Shown: positions 1-6,336 of the stretch, one piece after another
Numbering within the stretch: position 1 is the stretch's first letter
Layout of the letters: every line of letters begins with the position of its first letter
The notes under the pieces: model-generated
What the model was told of the DNA's origin: nothing
Databases searched by the model: none
The model's input: the letters and a program-made list of their open reading frames with translations, nothing else
DNA from: a bacterium
GTDB lineage: Bacteria > Planctomycetota > J058 > JACQDU01
Assembly: GCA_016200955.1 (NCBI GenBank)
Contig: JACQDU010000153.1
Span: 1-6,336 of the forward strand
DNA length: 6,336 nucleotides
Direction of reading: 5' to 3'
Made by a program: the position numbers and the translations under genes

Positions 1-407
1 CCGGCGACGAAGGCGTTCTCGGTGAGCACTCTCTGGCAGAAGCCGTGGATCGTGTGGATCGGCGCCAGATCGAAGGCGAGGAGCGCCCGTTCGAGGAGCG
101 CTCGGCGCGCGTCGTCGATCTCCCAGAAATGCTCGGAATTCTCCTTTCCGGCCGGAATGTACCCCGCAACGACGTTCGCGAGGAGCGAACGGACGCGCTC
201 GCGGAGCTCGTAGGTGGCTCGCTCCGTGAAAGTGACGACGAGAAGTTTCTCGACGGGAATCCCGCTGAGGAGGAGCTCGATCACGGCATGCTCGAGCGTG
301 TAGGTCTTGCCCGTCCCCGCGGACGCCTCGATAACGACGTGGCGAGGTGGCTTCTTCCCCTTGCAGATCTTCTCGAGGATTGCGGGACGAGGATAGCGGA
401 GGTTCAC
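1..407 (-). CDS. recB: RecB-like helicase/nuclease subunit of exodeoxyribonuclease V, N-terminal part (cut by window edge)
   Basis: This is the N-terminal 135 codons of a RecB-type SF1 (UvrD/Rep) helicase, read from a GTG start and running off the left edge. Visible motifs are the Walker A loop ASAGTGKT at about residues 28-35, the motif Ia block VVTFTERATYELRERVR at about 57-73, and IHTIHGFCQRVL at about 117-128, which is typical of RecB. In the RecBCD family this subunit is the 3'-5' ATPase motor and carries the nuclease domain at its C-terminus, which is not visible here. The GTG overlaps the recC stop codon as GTGA. This junction and the absence of a strong Shine-Dalgarno indicate translational coupling. 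AddA and UvrD share the Walker A region, but the adjacent RecC-like gene and the GFCQRVL motif favour RecB. The family call is secure; the full length and nuclease residues cannot be judged. Confidence 0.93.
   Translation of the reverse strand, partial: MNLRYPRPAILEKICKGKKPPRHVVIEASAGTGKTYTLEHAVIELLLSGIPVEKLLVVTFTERATYELRERVRSLLANVVAGYIPAGKENSEHFWEIDDARRALLERALLAFDLAPIHTIHGFCQRVLTENAFVA
404..407 (-). other. recC stop / recB start overlap
   Basis: On the minus strand the bases GTGA contain both the GTG start of the RecB-like gene (405-407) and the TGA stop of the RecC-like gene (404-406). Such four-base overlaps usually mean the ribosome terminates and restarts, which keeps subunit synthesis in step. 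This suits two proteins of one enzyme complex. Confidence 0.85.
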
Positions 408-3400
408 GCGGCACCCCCGTTCGCTGCGCGTTCAACGTAGGGACCAAGGCGCCGGCGCGCGAGCTTCTCCGCGTCGGGCGGCGGGCCGTAGCGCTGCCAG
501 TTCCGGATCGGCCCCCAGGCGTCGCTCGGCTTCCGCCGCGACTTGTCACGCCACCAGACGATCTTGTCTTCGAGGGAGTACTTGTTCGCCGGGATCCGCA
601 GGAACTCGAGGACGGGCTCGATCGAGAGCAAGTAAGCGTGCGTCCCGGTGAGGAAGTCGGTGACGAGCTTCTCGAGCCAACCGCTCGCCTGCTTCGTCGT
701 CAGCGGCTTGAACGCTCGCTCGGAGCTCCGGCCTGCGCCGTATCTTGCCGGGATCGCGAAGACGCGGAAGGTCTTCTTCGCGCAAGCAAGACCAGCAGCG
801 GCCAGGAGCGCGTGATCGAGGAAGCCGCCGAGCGTGTGCTTCTCGTCGGGTTGCTCCTTGGCGACGAAGACGACCGAACCGCTTTCTCCGGGAAGGATCG
901 AGCCGGTGCGTCCGGTGAGCTCGACGCGGACCTTCCTCGGCTCCTCGAGCTCGAAGATGACGGGAGAGTGGAGCACGTCACTCGCGCCGAAGTCCTCCGA
1001 GGCGCCGAAGCGGTGCGGGACGAGCCCGGTGCGCTCCTCCTGCGTGAGAGCGCTCGAGAGGTTCCCGGACCACTGCTCGAGAATCCGAGCGTGCCCGCGC
1101 TTTGCGACCTCGAGAAAGACACCCGTGGGCAGCGTCCCCGTGAGCTCGCCGCGGCGCGTGTGCTCCGCGTGAGCAGCGTCGATCGCTGCTCCGAGATCGC
1201 CTCCGCGGCGAAGCGCGTCCGAGACGACCTCTCTCAGGAAGATCGTCTCGACGAGGGGCGAGGGCTCGAATGCCTCGTCTCCGCGCAGGATCACGTCCTC
1301 GTCGTCGTCGTCGCGGCGGAGCCAGAGCTCACGCTGCGCCCAACCCTGGAGCGGGCTCAGGAGAAAGTCCTGGAGCGCTCGGATCGAGACGCGGACTGTG
1401 TCTCGCGGTCGGCTCGTCCCCGAGTACGACGGGAGCACCCCGAGCAGCTCTCCCAGCACGGCGCGGGGCACGGGCGCGAGCGACTCGACCACGGTGCGCG
1501 CCGTCTCGCTCCCAGGGAGCGCAAGCCGCTGGTCGCGGAGCGCGCGCACTTGCGCCTCGCGGAAAGCCTCGGGGACGCTCCAGGCCGAGGGCTCGTGCCC
1601 GCCGAGCGGCGGCGCGAAGTAGCTCGGGTCGTAGCGACGGAGCTCGTGGTGGACCGTGAGCGACGCGATCTCATTCGCGTCGAGGCACGAGGCAAGAGCC
1701 GCCTCGACCTCGCGTACGACCGACGAGGGAGCGAGCCTCTCGCCCGTCGTGGCGTCGCGCGCGACGTAGGAGAGCGTGAGCCTCTCGCGCGTCGCAGCCA
1801 GCGTCTCGAGGAAAGTGAGGCGGTCGCGCTCCTGCGGACTCACGTCGCCTGGGCGGCGCTCCGTGGCCCTGAGGTCGAGGAGGTCGACGCGGTCCTTCGC
1901 GGGGAAGCTCCCCTCGCCGAGGCCGAGGACGAAGACGGCCTTGAACGGGATCGGTCTTCCGGGGAGGAGCGGCGCGACCACGACGCCGTCCGCGAGGTCG
2001 CGCCCGCGGTTCTCTCCCAGAGAGTCGATCGCGGCGAGCGCGAGCTCGTAGGCGATCCTGTAGGAGACGGGCCGCGCGTCGAAGTCGAGGTCCTCGAGCG
2101 CACGGAGACGGCGTGCCGCGATGCCGAGGATCTTCTCCTCGTCGTCCTCGGTCGGCGCGAGGTAGCCGGAGACGAGCCGCTGGAAGTAGTCCGCCCACTC
2201 CGTGAGGGTGTGCGAGCCCGCGCGAGCTGCGCGCGCGTCGGCCAGGAGTCCGCGCGCCAGCAGGATGAGCGACGCCGCCGACGAGAGCTCGTCCTGGGCG
2301 TGGTCGAGGGGCAAGTAGTCCTCGCCTCCGATCCTCACGAAGCTCGGGTCGCGGCTCCGCTCGCCGCTCATGAATGCGCCAAGAGCGAGGCGCTTCAGGC
2401 CCTGGTCCCAGTTGTAGAGGTCGCCCCGGACGTAGGTCGCGGCGAGGTCAGCGCGGTCGGCGCCGGCGAGGATTTCGAGCTCGTCGCACCACTCGAGCCA
2501 CTTGTCGGACTCGGCGTCGGGGACGAGCGCGAGGACGTTCGGGTGGACGAGTAGCCGGAGAAGCTCGTCTCGCTTGAACGTCCCGAGCGGAAGGTCCAGG
2601 AGCAGCCGCACGGCCTCGAGCGCGCGGCTCTCCTGCGGCCGGAAGAGCGCCGCCGAGCTCACCGGGATCTCGTGGGCCTGCGGGAGCACGGCCGCGATCT
2701 GGCTGCGGTAGGCGTCCTGGTCGCGACCCGCGATGAGGATCGCCATCTCGTTGAAGCGGAGCTTGCGGCCTGCGGCGTGGGCGGAGCGGACGAGCTCCCA
2801 GATCTCGCTCGCGACGATCTCTACCTCCCGCGCAATGCTCGGGCACGCGAGGACCCGGAACGAGTCGTCGGGCTTCGCCTTCCCCGCGGCTGGTTTCTCC
2901 AAGAGAAGCTCGTGCTGGAGCCGCTCGAGGAGCGTCGTGCCCGTGGGGGTCACGAGACGGACCATGGGCTCGACTCCCCGCGACTTCCAGAGCTCCAGGC
3001 TCTCGCGGGCCGGCATGCCGAACCGCCCGAGGCCGGGACCGTCGAGGCGAGATCCGGGGGAGAACCCGTAGATCGTGATCTTCGAGCGGTCGGCGAGCTT
3101 GACGAGCACCTTCTGGTGGATCGGCGCGATCGTCGAGAACCCGAAGACGTGGAGCTCGTCGGGCACGTTCAGCTTCGCGGGCCCGAATCGCTCGAGGAGC
3201 TCCGGGAGAGAAAGCCACGTCACCCCATCCTTGGCGCGCGCGACCTCGGCGAGCCGGCCTTCCTTGCCGAAGATGGCGAGCCAGAGATCGCGCTCCCAGG
3301 CCTCCGTCGTGGCCTGCGTGTGCTCCTCGGGGAGAGTCGTCCTCCGGCGCCAGGCCTCCACGAGCTCGGGGCGCGTGAGTGCGTAGTCGTCGAAGAGCCG

Positions 3401-3808
3401 CGCGATTTGCCCCGCGAGCTGGAACCGCCTGCGATCCACGACATCGGGGTCCGTGCCGGCGGCGAACAGGTAGTCGCGAACCGGTCCAAGAACGGGCTTC
3501 GCGAGAAGGGCTTCGTCCGCGAGGAGCCCGAGGAGAAGGCTCCGCAGGACATCACGGTCAAGGATCCCGAAGCCTTCGCGCTCTGCGTCGGGCACGAGTC
3601 CTGCGAAGAAGCTCTGCAGGAAGACGAAGTCCAGGTTCGCGGCGATCCCGAGCCGCCGGGCGATCTCCAGCTGGGCGTAGGTCCTGACGGTCGCATTCGG
3701 CACGACGATGGTCGTCGCCTCGAAGATGCCCTTGCCCGAGGAGCGCAGCCGCTCGGCGAGGATCCCCGCGAGCGCCTCGAGCGAGTTCGAGAGCTGGACC
3801 TCGAGCAC
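404..3808 (-). CDS. recC: RecC-like exodeoxyribonuclease V gamma subunit
   Basis: This is a complete gene of 1134 codons, close to the roughly 1120 residues of Escherichia coli RecC. RecC forms the scaffold of RecBCD, splits the duplex and, in E. coli, scans for Chi. Residues 2-60 match the family start (LSNSLEALAGILAERL, then a TIVVPNATVRTYAQLEIARRLGIAANLDF-type block). Later landmarks are ELHVFGFSTIAPIHQKVL at about 218-235, REVEIVASEIWEL at about 327-339, VFVLGLGEGSFPAKDR at about 625-640, PQERDRLTFLETLAATRERL at about 658-677, and a nuclease-like C-terminal region from about 805. No Walker A motif is present, as expected for the inactivated helicase fold of RecC. I chose the GTG at 3806-3808 because GGGGGA lies 7 bases upstream (3816-3821) and homologous proteins start at this point. 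A TTG at 3860-3862 would add 18 residues of poor family likeness. An Asp/Glu run lies at about 833-838. The alternative family AddB is less likely given the RecC-type blocks. Confidence 0.92.
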   Translation of the reverse strand: MLEVQLSNSLEALAGILAERLRSSGKGIFEATTIVVPNATVRTYAQLEIARRLGIAANLDFVFLQSFFAGLVPDAEREGFGILDRDVLRSLLLGLLADEALLAKPVLGPVRDYLFAAGTDPDVVDRRRFQLAGQIARLFDDYALTRPELVEAWRRRTTLPEEHTQATTEAWERDLWLAIFGKEGRLAEVARAKDGVTWLSLPELLERFGPAKLNVPDELHVFGFSTIAPIHQKVLVKLADRSKITIYGFSPGSRLDGPGLGRFGMPARESLELWKSRGVEPMVRLVTPTGTTLLERLQHELLLEKPAAGKAKPDDSFRVLACPSIAREVEIVASEIWELVRSAHAAGRKLRFNEMAILIAGRDQDAYRSQIAAVLPQAHEIPVSSAALFRPQESRALEAVRLLLDLPLGTFKRDELLRLLVHPNVLALVPDAESDKWLEWCDELEILAGADRADLAATYVRGDLYNWDQGLKRLALGAFMSGERSRDPSFVRIGGEDYLPLDHAQDELSSAASLILLARGLLADARAARAGSHTLTEWADYFQRLVSGYLAPTEDDEEKILGIAARRLRALEDLDFDARPVSYRIAYELALAAIDSLGENRGRDLADGVVVAPLLPGRPIPFKAVFVLGLGEGSFPAKDRVDLLDLRATERRPGDVSPQERDRLTFLETLAATRERLTLSYVARDATTGERLAPSSVVREVEAALASCLDANEIASLTVHHELRRYDPSYFAPPLGGHEPSAWSVPEAFREAQVRALRDQRLALPGSETARTVVESLAPVPRAVLGELLGVLPSYSGTSRPRDTVRVSIRALQDFLLSPLQGWAQRELWLRRDDDDEDVILRGDEAFEPSPLVETIFLREVVSDALRRGGDLGAAIDAAHAEHTRRGELTGTLPTGVFLEVAKRGHARILEQWSGNLSSALTQEERTGLVPHRFGASEDFGASDVLHSPVIFELEEPRKVRVELTGRTGSILPGESGSVVFVAKEQPDEKHTLGGFLDHALLAAAGLACAKKTFRVFAIPARYGAGRSSERAFKPLTTKQASGWLEKLVTDFLTGTHAYLLSIEPVLEFLRIPANKYSLEDKIVWWRDKSRRKPSDAWGPIRNWQRYGPPPDAEKLARRRLGPYVERAANGGAA

Positions 3809-3867
3809 GACGATTTCCCCCGAACCTGTGAGGAGTGGACATCCTGGTGCCGGCCGACGCAAGCCTC

Positions 3868-3883
3868 CGCTGCTTGAGCAGCG
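3868..3883. repeat. Six-base-pair hairpin in the recC upstream region
   Basis: The arms CGCTGC (3868-3873) and GCAGCG (3878-3883) are perfectly complementary around the four-base loop TTGA. It lies 60 bases upstream of the chosen recC start, so it could fold in the recC leader RNA. With stems this short in GC-rich DNA, chance is a fair explanation. Confidence 0.35.
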
Positions 3884-3908
3884 CGAGGTCCCTCAGCTTC
3901 CGACAAGA

Positions 3909-3929
3909 GGCGGCACGATACGTGCCGCC
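3909..3929. promoter_or_regulatory. Perfect 9-bp inverted repeat, candidate operator
   Basis: The arms GGCGGCACG (3909-3917) and CGTGCCGCC (3921-3929) are exact reverse complements around the three-base spacer ATA. The site ends 32 bases before the WYL start codon and begins 100 bases upstream of the recC start, so it sits where an operator serving both divergent genes would be. Dimeric winged-HTH WYL proteins commonly bind inverted repeats near their own gene, so autoregulation and control of recCB is the inference. A hairpin in the WYL leader RNA is the main alternative. No run of T follows on either strand, which argues against an intrinsic terminator. Confidence 0.55.
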
Positions 3930-3951
3930 CGGGTAGGTTCTCTTCTCCGGG

Positions 3952-3956
3952 GGAGG
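3952..3956 (+). promoter_or_regulatory. Ribosome binding site deciding the TTG start of the WYL gene
   Basis: GGAGG, within a longer GGGGGAGGA purine tract, lies five bases before the TTG at 3962-3964. It supports this unusual start codon. The first residues from this start lead directly into the helix-turn-helix domain, as is normal for WYL regulators. Confidence 0.75.
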
Positions 3957-3961
3957 ACTTC

Positions 3962-4966
3962 TTGCCCGAGCAACCGATCAGCCTGAACCTCGCCGCGATC
4001 ATCTACCGACTCCTCACGAACCCCCGGGGCTGGGAGGTCGAGGATCTTCGACGGACCCTCCGGATCGAGAAACGGACATGGAGGAAATACAAGCAGCTGC
4101 TACGCGAGCGCTTCCCGTATGTCGTGAAGGACCGCCGCGTGTCCGTCCGGGAAATCGACGACGGCGGCAGGCGCTTTCTGCGGCTGGAGGAGCCGGAGGA
4201 GGCACGCGGGAAGGAGTTTGTTCCGCGCGTCGCCGCGCACCACCTGGTCCGGGAGCTCGTCGGGTTCCTCGGTGACACCAGCGTCGCGAAGGCGCTCCGG
4301 GACGCAGACCGTGAGTTCCGCTCGAGGCTTCCCGACCGCCGATACGTGCGGCACGTCTTCCGGAACCTCGATCGGATCCTTCATTGCGTCCCCGACGCTC
4401 CGAAGGACTACTCGAAGCAGGCCGCGACGATCGAACTGCTGCTGCAAGCGCTCGTCTACTCACGTCGCGTCGGCGTGAATTACGCCGCTGCCGCGGGAGA
4501 GACCGACTACGTGCTCGAGCCGCTGACGCTCGCGGTCTACCGGGGCGGGCTCTACCTTCTCGCCCGGTTCGTCGATCGCGCGAAGGTCTACAACATGGCC
4601 GTCGACAGGATCCGCGCGATCACGCTGCTCGACGAGCACTACGATTACCCCACCGCGAAGGACTACTCGCCGGAGAAGTGCCTCGAGGACTCCTTCGGGA
4701 TCTTCGTGCCGCCCGTGCGGAAGAAGATCGATGTCGAGCTGATCTTCGCGAACGAGCGGTGGCTCAAGCTCTACGTGCGAGAGCGGCGGTGGAGCGCGAA
4801 CCAGCGGTTTCGTGATCTTCCGGACGGCCGGCTCAACATGACGTTCCGCGTGAACTCGCTCGTCGAGGTCAGGCCCTGGGTGCTCCAGTTTGGCCAGCAG
4901 GTCGAGCTCGTGAAGCCGTCGCGCACGATTCTGATGGCCGAGTCCTCGGCGCGAGAGCAACCGTAG
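3962..4966 (+). CDS. WYL-domain helix-turn-helix transcriptional regulator
   Basis: This is a complete 334-residue protein with the usual three-part layout and length of WYL transcription factors. Residues about 8-75 form an N-terminal winged helix-turn-helix (LAAIIYRLLTN, then RIEKRTWRKYKQLLRERF). Residues about 158-229 form the WYL domain, an Sm-like fold, with YVLEPLTLAVYRGGLYLLAR at about 183-202 and KVYNMAVDRIRAI at about 208-220. The WYL signature itself reads LYL here, a tolerated variant. Residues about 253-325 match the C-terminal WCX-like region (DVELIFANERWLKLYVRER, and VRPWVLQFGQQVELV). WYL domains in DriD, PafBC, BrxR and CapW bind nucleic-acid ligands or control DNA-damage and phage-defence genes. 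The ligand of this protein is unknown. It starts from TTG with a strong GGAGG and is transcribed away from recCB, which makes it the likely local regulator of that operon; that role is inferred. Confidence 0.9.
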   Translation: MPEQPISLNLAAIIYRLLTNPRGWEVEDLRRTLRIEKRTWRKYKQLLRERFPYVVKDRRVSVREIDDGGRRFLRLEEPEEARGKEFVPRVAAHHLVRELVGFLGDTSVAKALRDADREFRSRLPDRRYVRHVFRNLDRILHCVPDAPKDYSKQAATIELLLQALVYSRRVGVNYAAAAGETDYVLEPLTLAVYRGGLYLLARFVDRAKVYNMAVDRIRAITLLDEHYDYPTAKDYSPEKCLEDSFGIFVPPVRKKIDVELIFANERWLKLYVRERRWSANQRFRDLPDGRLNMTFRVNSLVEVRPWVLQFGQQVELVKPSRTILMAESSAREQP

Positions 4967-5055
4967 CCTCTGGTAACGCTGGAGACCGCCCTTCCCCGCC
5001 GCTGTCGCGAGGTCAGCCTACGGAAGCTCATTGGCTTGCTGAGGCAGCCTCTTCT

Positions 5056-5098
5056 GGCGTCGGCAGACAGGATACGCCGGGAGGGCGATGCCGACGCC
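5056..5098. repeat. Perfect 10-bp inverted repeat with nested small hairpin
   Basis: GGCGTCGGCA (5056-5065) and TGCCGACGCC (5089-5098) are exact reverse complements separated by 23 bases. Inside, CGCC (5075-5078) can pair with GGCG (5084-5087). The site lies about 90 bases after the WYL stop codon. It could be a transcript-end structure, a protein-binding site or part of a small RNA. No T tract follows it on either strand. The function is unknown. Confidence 0.5.
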
Positions 5099-5169
5099 GT
5101 GCTTCCCCCAGTGCTCCGCAGTTCGGCGCTCATGCGGATGACTCGACCGCGTGAACGAGTCTCCTAGAC

Positions 5170-5201
5170 CGGTCGTTCTGTTCTTGCCCATCGGTCGTTC
5201 T
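5170..5201. repeat. Ten-base direct repeat with 22-bp period
   Basis: CGGTCGTTCT occurs at 5170-5179 and again at 5192-5201, so the two copies start 22 bases apart, about two helical turns. A shorter copy, CGGTCGT, occurs at 5243-5249. The first copy overlaps the eight-base palindrome GACCGGTC (5167-5174). The same-face spacing would suit paired protein binding, but only two full copies exist and chance cannot be excluded. Confidence 0.45.
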
Positions 5202-5331
5202 AACACTACAGCGATGAGTCGCTGACCGTGCGGGCGCTGTCGCGGTCGTAAGACATCGTGCCGATGATGGTTAAGGGTCCCGTCCGTCAAGTTAGGCTCG
5301 TCGCTTCGAGCGTAGTGTCGGAGCTCCTCGT

Positions 5332-5354
5332 TTGACTGCGCGGTCAAGAGGAGG
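5332..5354 (+). promoter_or_regulatory. Transposase leader hairpin and ribosome binding site
   Basis: GGAGG at 5350-5354 lies seven bases before the ATG at 5362 and fixes the transposase start. Just upstream, TTGAC (5332-5336) can pair with GTCAA (5343-5347) across six bases, next to but not covering the ribosome binding site. Leader structures often limit transposase translation in insertion sequences. Whether this five-base stem does so is unknown. Confidence 0.5.
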
Positions 5355-5361
5355 ACTGACG

Positions 5362-6336
5362 ATGGACGTCGCGACGCTACGTGAGATCCGGACGGCGCTC
5401 GACGAGTTCCTGACGAGGTTCGATCGCTGCTTCTCGCGACGGGAGTCGCGGGATTACCTCGGGGTGTACGTGCGCGGGCAGCTCGGCCCGCTGCAACGGA
5501 AGAGCGTCGAGCCGATCGCGCTCGACGCTGGGGTCCACCCGAGGAACCTCCAGCAGTTCCTCGGGCAGTACAGGTGGGACGAGGCCGCTATGGCTCGCAA
5601 GGTCCGCGAGACCGTCCGCGACGAGCATGGCTGCGCCGAGGCGATCGGTGTGATCGACGAGACCGGCATCGCGAAGAAGGGCACCAAGACGGTCGGCATC
5701 CAGCGGCAGTACTGTGGGTCGACGGGCAAGGTCGACAACTGCGTCCAGAGCGTTCACCTCGACTACGTGGCTCCGGACTTCCACACGCTCGTCGACAGCG
5801 ACCTCTACTTGCCGCAGAGCTGGTTCGACGACCCGGCTCGTTGCGACGCCGTCCAGGTGCCGAAGGATCTCGTCTTCAGGACGAAGCCGCAGATCGCGCT
5901 CGACCTGATCGACCGCACCCTGGGCGACGGCGTGCCGCTCAAGTGGATCACGGCTGACGAGGGCTACGGTCAGGTCCCGGAGTTCCTGAACGGCGTCGCG
6001 GCTCGCGGCCTCGTCTACGTCGTGGAAGTGCCGAAGCACGTCCAGGGTTGGACACCGAACGGGCGCCGTCTCGGGCGACGGATCGACCGTGTCGAGGATC
6101 TCTGGTGGCGCGGCGGACCGACGTGGACGACCTACGCGGTAAAGGAGACGACGAAGGGCGACCTCGTCTGGCGCGCGCGGAGCACCGTCTTCATCCCGAG
6201 CTGGGATCCGACAAAGCAGCTTCGCCTGATCGTCGCCGAAGACGTGCTCACCGACGAGGTGAAGTACTTCCTCTCGAACGCCCCGATCGAGACGCAAGTC
6301 TCGTCGCTGCTCGCGGTCGCCTTCTCTCGCTGGCAC
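5362..6336 (+). CDS. IS701-family DDE transposase, N-terminal 325 codons (cut by window edge)
   Basis: The frame is open from ATG 5362 to the right edge. The translation, made by hand, carries the family signature VIDETGIAKKG at residues 97-107, giving the first catalytic aspartate D99. It is followed by VGIQRQYCGSTGKVDNCQ-type sequence (here VDNCVQ) at 111-129. The second aspartate is D199, in ITADEGYG (196-203). The N-terminal part includes RDYLGVYVRGQLGPLQRKSVEPIAL (30-54) and LQQFLGQYRWDE (63-74), both typical of IS701 transposases. The window ends at FSRWH (321-325), directly before the point where the family normally has its catalytic glutamate, so activity cannot be judged. No frameshift or stop interrupts the visible part. 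The enzyme would cut and rejoin the ends of its own element. Confidence 0.9.
   Translation, partial: MDVATLREIRTALDEFLTRFDRCFSRRESRDYLGVYVRGQLGPLQRKSVEPIALDAGVHPRNLQQFLGQYRWDEAAMARKVRETVRDEHGCAEAIGVIDETGIAKKGTKTVGIQRQYCGSTGKVDNCVQSVHLDYVAPDFHTLVDSDLYLPQSWFDDPARCDAVQVPKDLVFRTKPQIALDLIDRTLGDGVPLKWITADEGYGQVPEFLNGVAARGLVYVVEVPKHVQGWTPNGRRLGRRIDRVEDLWWRGGPTWTTYAVKETTKGDLVWRARSTVFIPSWDPTKQLRLIVAEDVLTDEVKYFLSNAPIETQVSSLLAVAFSRWH

Larger units (their letters stand above)
3809..3961. promoter_or_regulatory. Divergent control region between recC and the WYL regulator gene
   Basis: These 153 bases separate the divergent starts of the RecC-like gene (minus) and the WYL gene (plus), so both promoters should lie here. 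No sigma-70 -35/-10 pair stands out on either strand, which is common in GC-rich bacteria. Three things are visible. There is a Shine-Dalgarno GGGGGA for recC at 3816-3821. A small perfect hairpin at 3868-3883 (CGCTGC, loop TTGA, GCAGCG) falls in the probable recC leader. A longer palindrome lies at 3909-3929. If the recC start were the upstream TTG at 3862, the region would shrink to about 100 bases. Confidence 0.6.
4967..5274. other. Gene-poor spacer between the WYL gene and the insertion sequence
   Basis: About 300 bases with no convincing coding region. A minus-strand open frame at 5018-5347 runs through it, but it has no recognisable family motif and crosses the probable insertion-sequence end, so I do not call it. 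Visible structure comprises an inverted repeat at 5056-5098, a direct repeat at 5170-5201, a six-base-pair hairpin at 5209-5224 (CAGCGA, TGAG, TCGCTG) and a five-base-pair hairpin at 5254-5266. No GC stem followed by a T run is seen after the WYL stop, so the terminator of that gene is not identified. Confidence 0.6.
5275..6336 (+). mobile_element. IS701-family insertion sequence, left part (boundary tentative, right end outside window)
   Basis: The transposase at 5362 marks an insertion sequence. A plausible left end is at 5275, where GGGTCCCGTCCGTCAAG directly follows TTAA (5271-5274). IS701-family elements tend to duplicate four-base YTAR-like targets, and about 85 bases from the end to the start codon is a normal leader length. 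CTAG at 5164-5167 is a second possible target site. The right terminal repeat is outside the window, so neither end can be confirmed by matching. Confidence 0.4.

Noticed and set aside
347..2554. A 735-codon open frame on the plus strand, antisense to the RecC-like gene.
   Set aside because: It is low-complexity and Arg/Glu/Val-rich with no family motif. Long antisense open frames are expected opposite GC-rich genes with strong third-position bias, and the minus strand carries clear RecC sequence throughout.
3809..3862. An N-terminal extension of the RecC-like protein from TTG 3862.
   Set aside because: The extra 18 residues do not look like the RecC start, whereas GTG 3808 has GGGGGA at seven bases and begins at the conserved family N-terminus.
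2672..3877. A 401-codon plus-strand open frame opposite the start of the RecC-like gene.
   Set aside because: It has the same antisense composition artefact, no recognisable domain and no good ribosome binding site.
5200..5297. A possible integron attC site, because GTTAGGC (5291-5297) matches the GTTRRRY core.
   Set aside because: No matching RYYYAAC core with the paired inner boxes is found at a suitable distance on the same strand, and no integron cassette or integrase is present.
5018..5347. A 109-codon minus-strand open frame in the spacer after the WYL gene.
   Set aside because: It has no recognisable motif, crosses the likely insertion-sequence boundary, and lies over inverted and direct repeats. 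It is more likely chance.
5377..6336. A 319-codon minus-strand open frame opposite the transposase.
   Set aside because: The plus strand encodes an intact IS701 transposase with D99 and D199 in their signature contexts; the minus frame is its shadow.

Overview
This is a window of high-GC bacterial DNA. Codon third positions are strongly G/C-biased, and GTG and TTG starts are used. It does not name a genus: a Myxococcota-like, Acidobacteriota-like or other GC-rich, possibly uncultured, lineage would all fit.

Layout from left to right. Positions 1-407 (minus strand) hold the first 135 codons of a RecB-type UvrD/SF1 helicase subunit of exodeoxyribonuclease V, cut by the left edge. Positions 404-3808 (minus) hold a complete RecC-like subunit. 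Its stop overlaps the recB start by four bases (GTGA), so the two are translationally coupled in the order recC-recB; recD, if present, would lie off the left edge. Positions 3809-3961 are a divergent control region with a perfect 9-bp inverted repeat. Positions 3962-4966 (plus) hold a complete WYL-domain transcription factor with an N-terminal winged helix-turn-helix, a WYL domain and a C-terminal WCX-like domain. Positions 4967-5361 hold no convincing gene. They contain a 10-bp perfect inverted repeat, a 22-bp-spaced direct repeat, small hairpins and the probable left end of an insertion sequence. Positions 5362-6336 (plus) hold the first 325 codons of an IS701-family DDE transposase, cut by the right edge just before the expected catalytic glutamate.

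RecC and RecB would act together as the double-strand-break resection machine, which also degrades linear phage DNA. The divergent WYL gene is the obvious candidate regulator: some WYL proteins sense single-stranded DNA or DNA damage, or control defence loci. No anti-phage system beyond the RecBC-type nuclease and no entirely new gene family is visible. The least ordinary part is the recC-recB/WYL divergent arrangement with its palindrome, followed by the repeat-bearing spacer before the insertion sequence.
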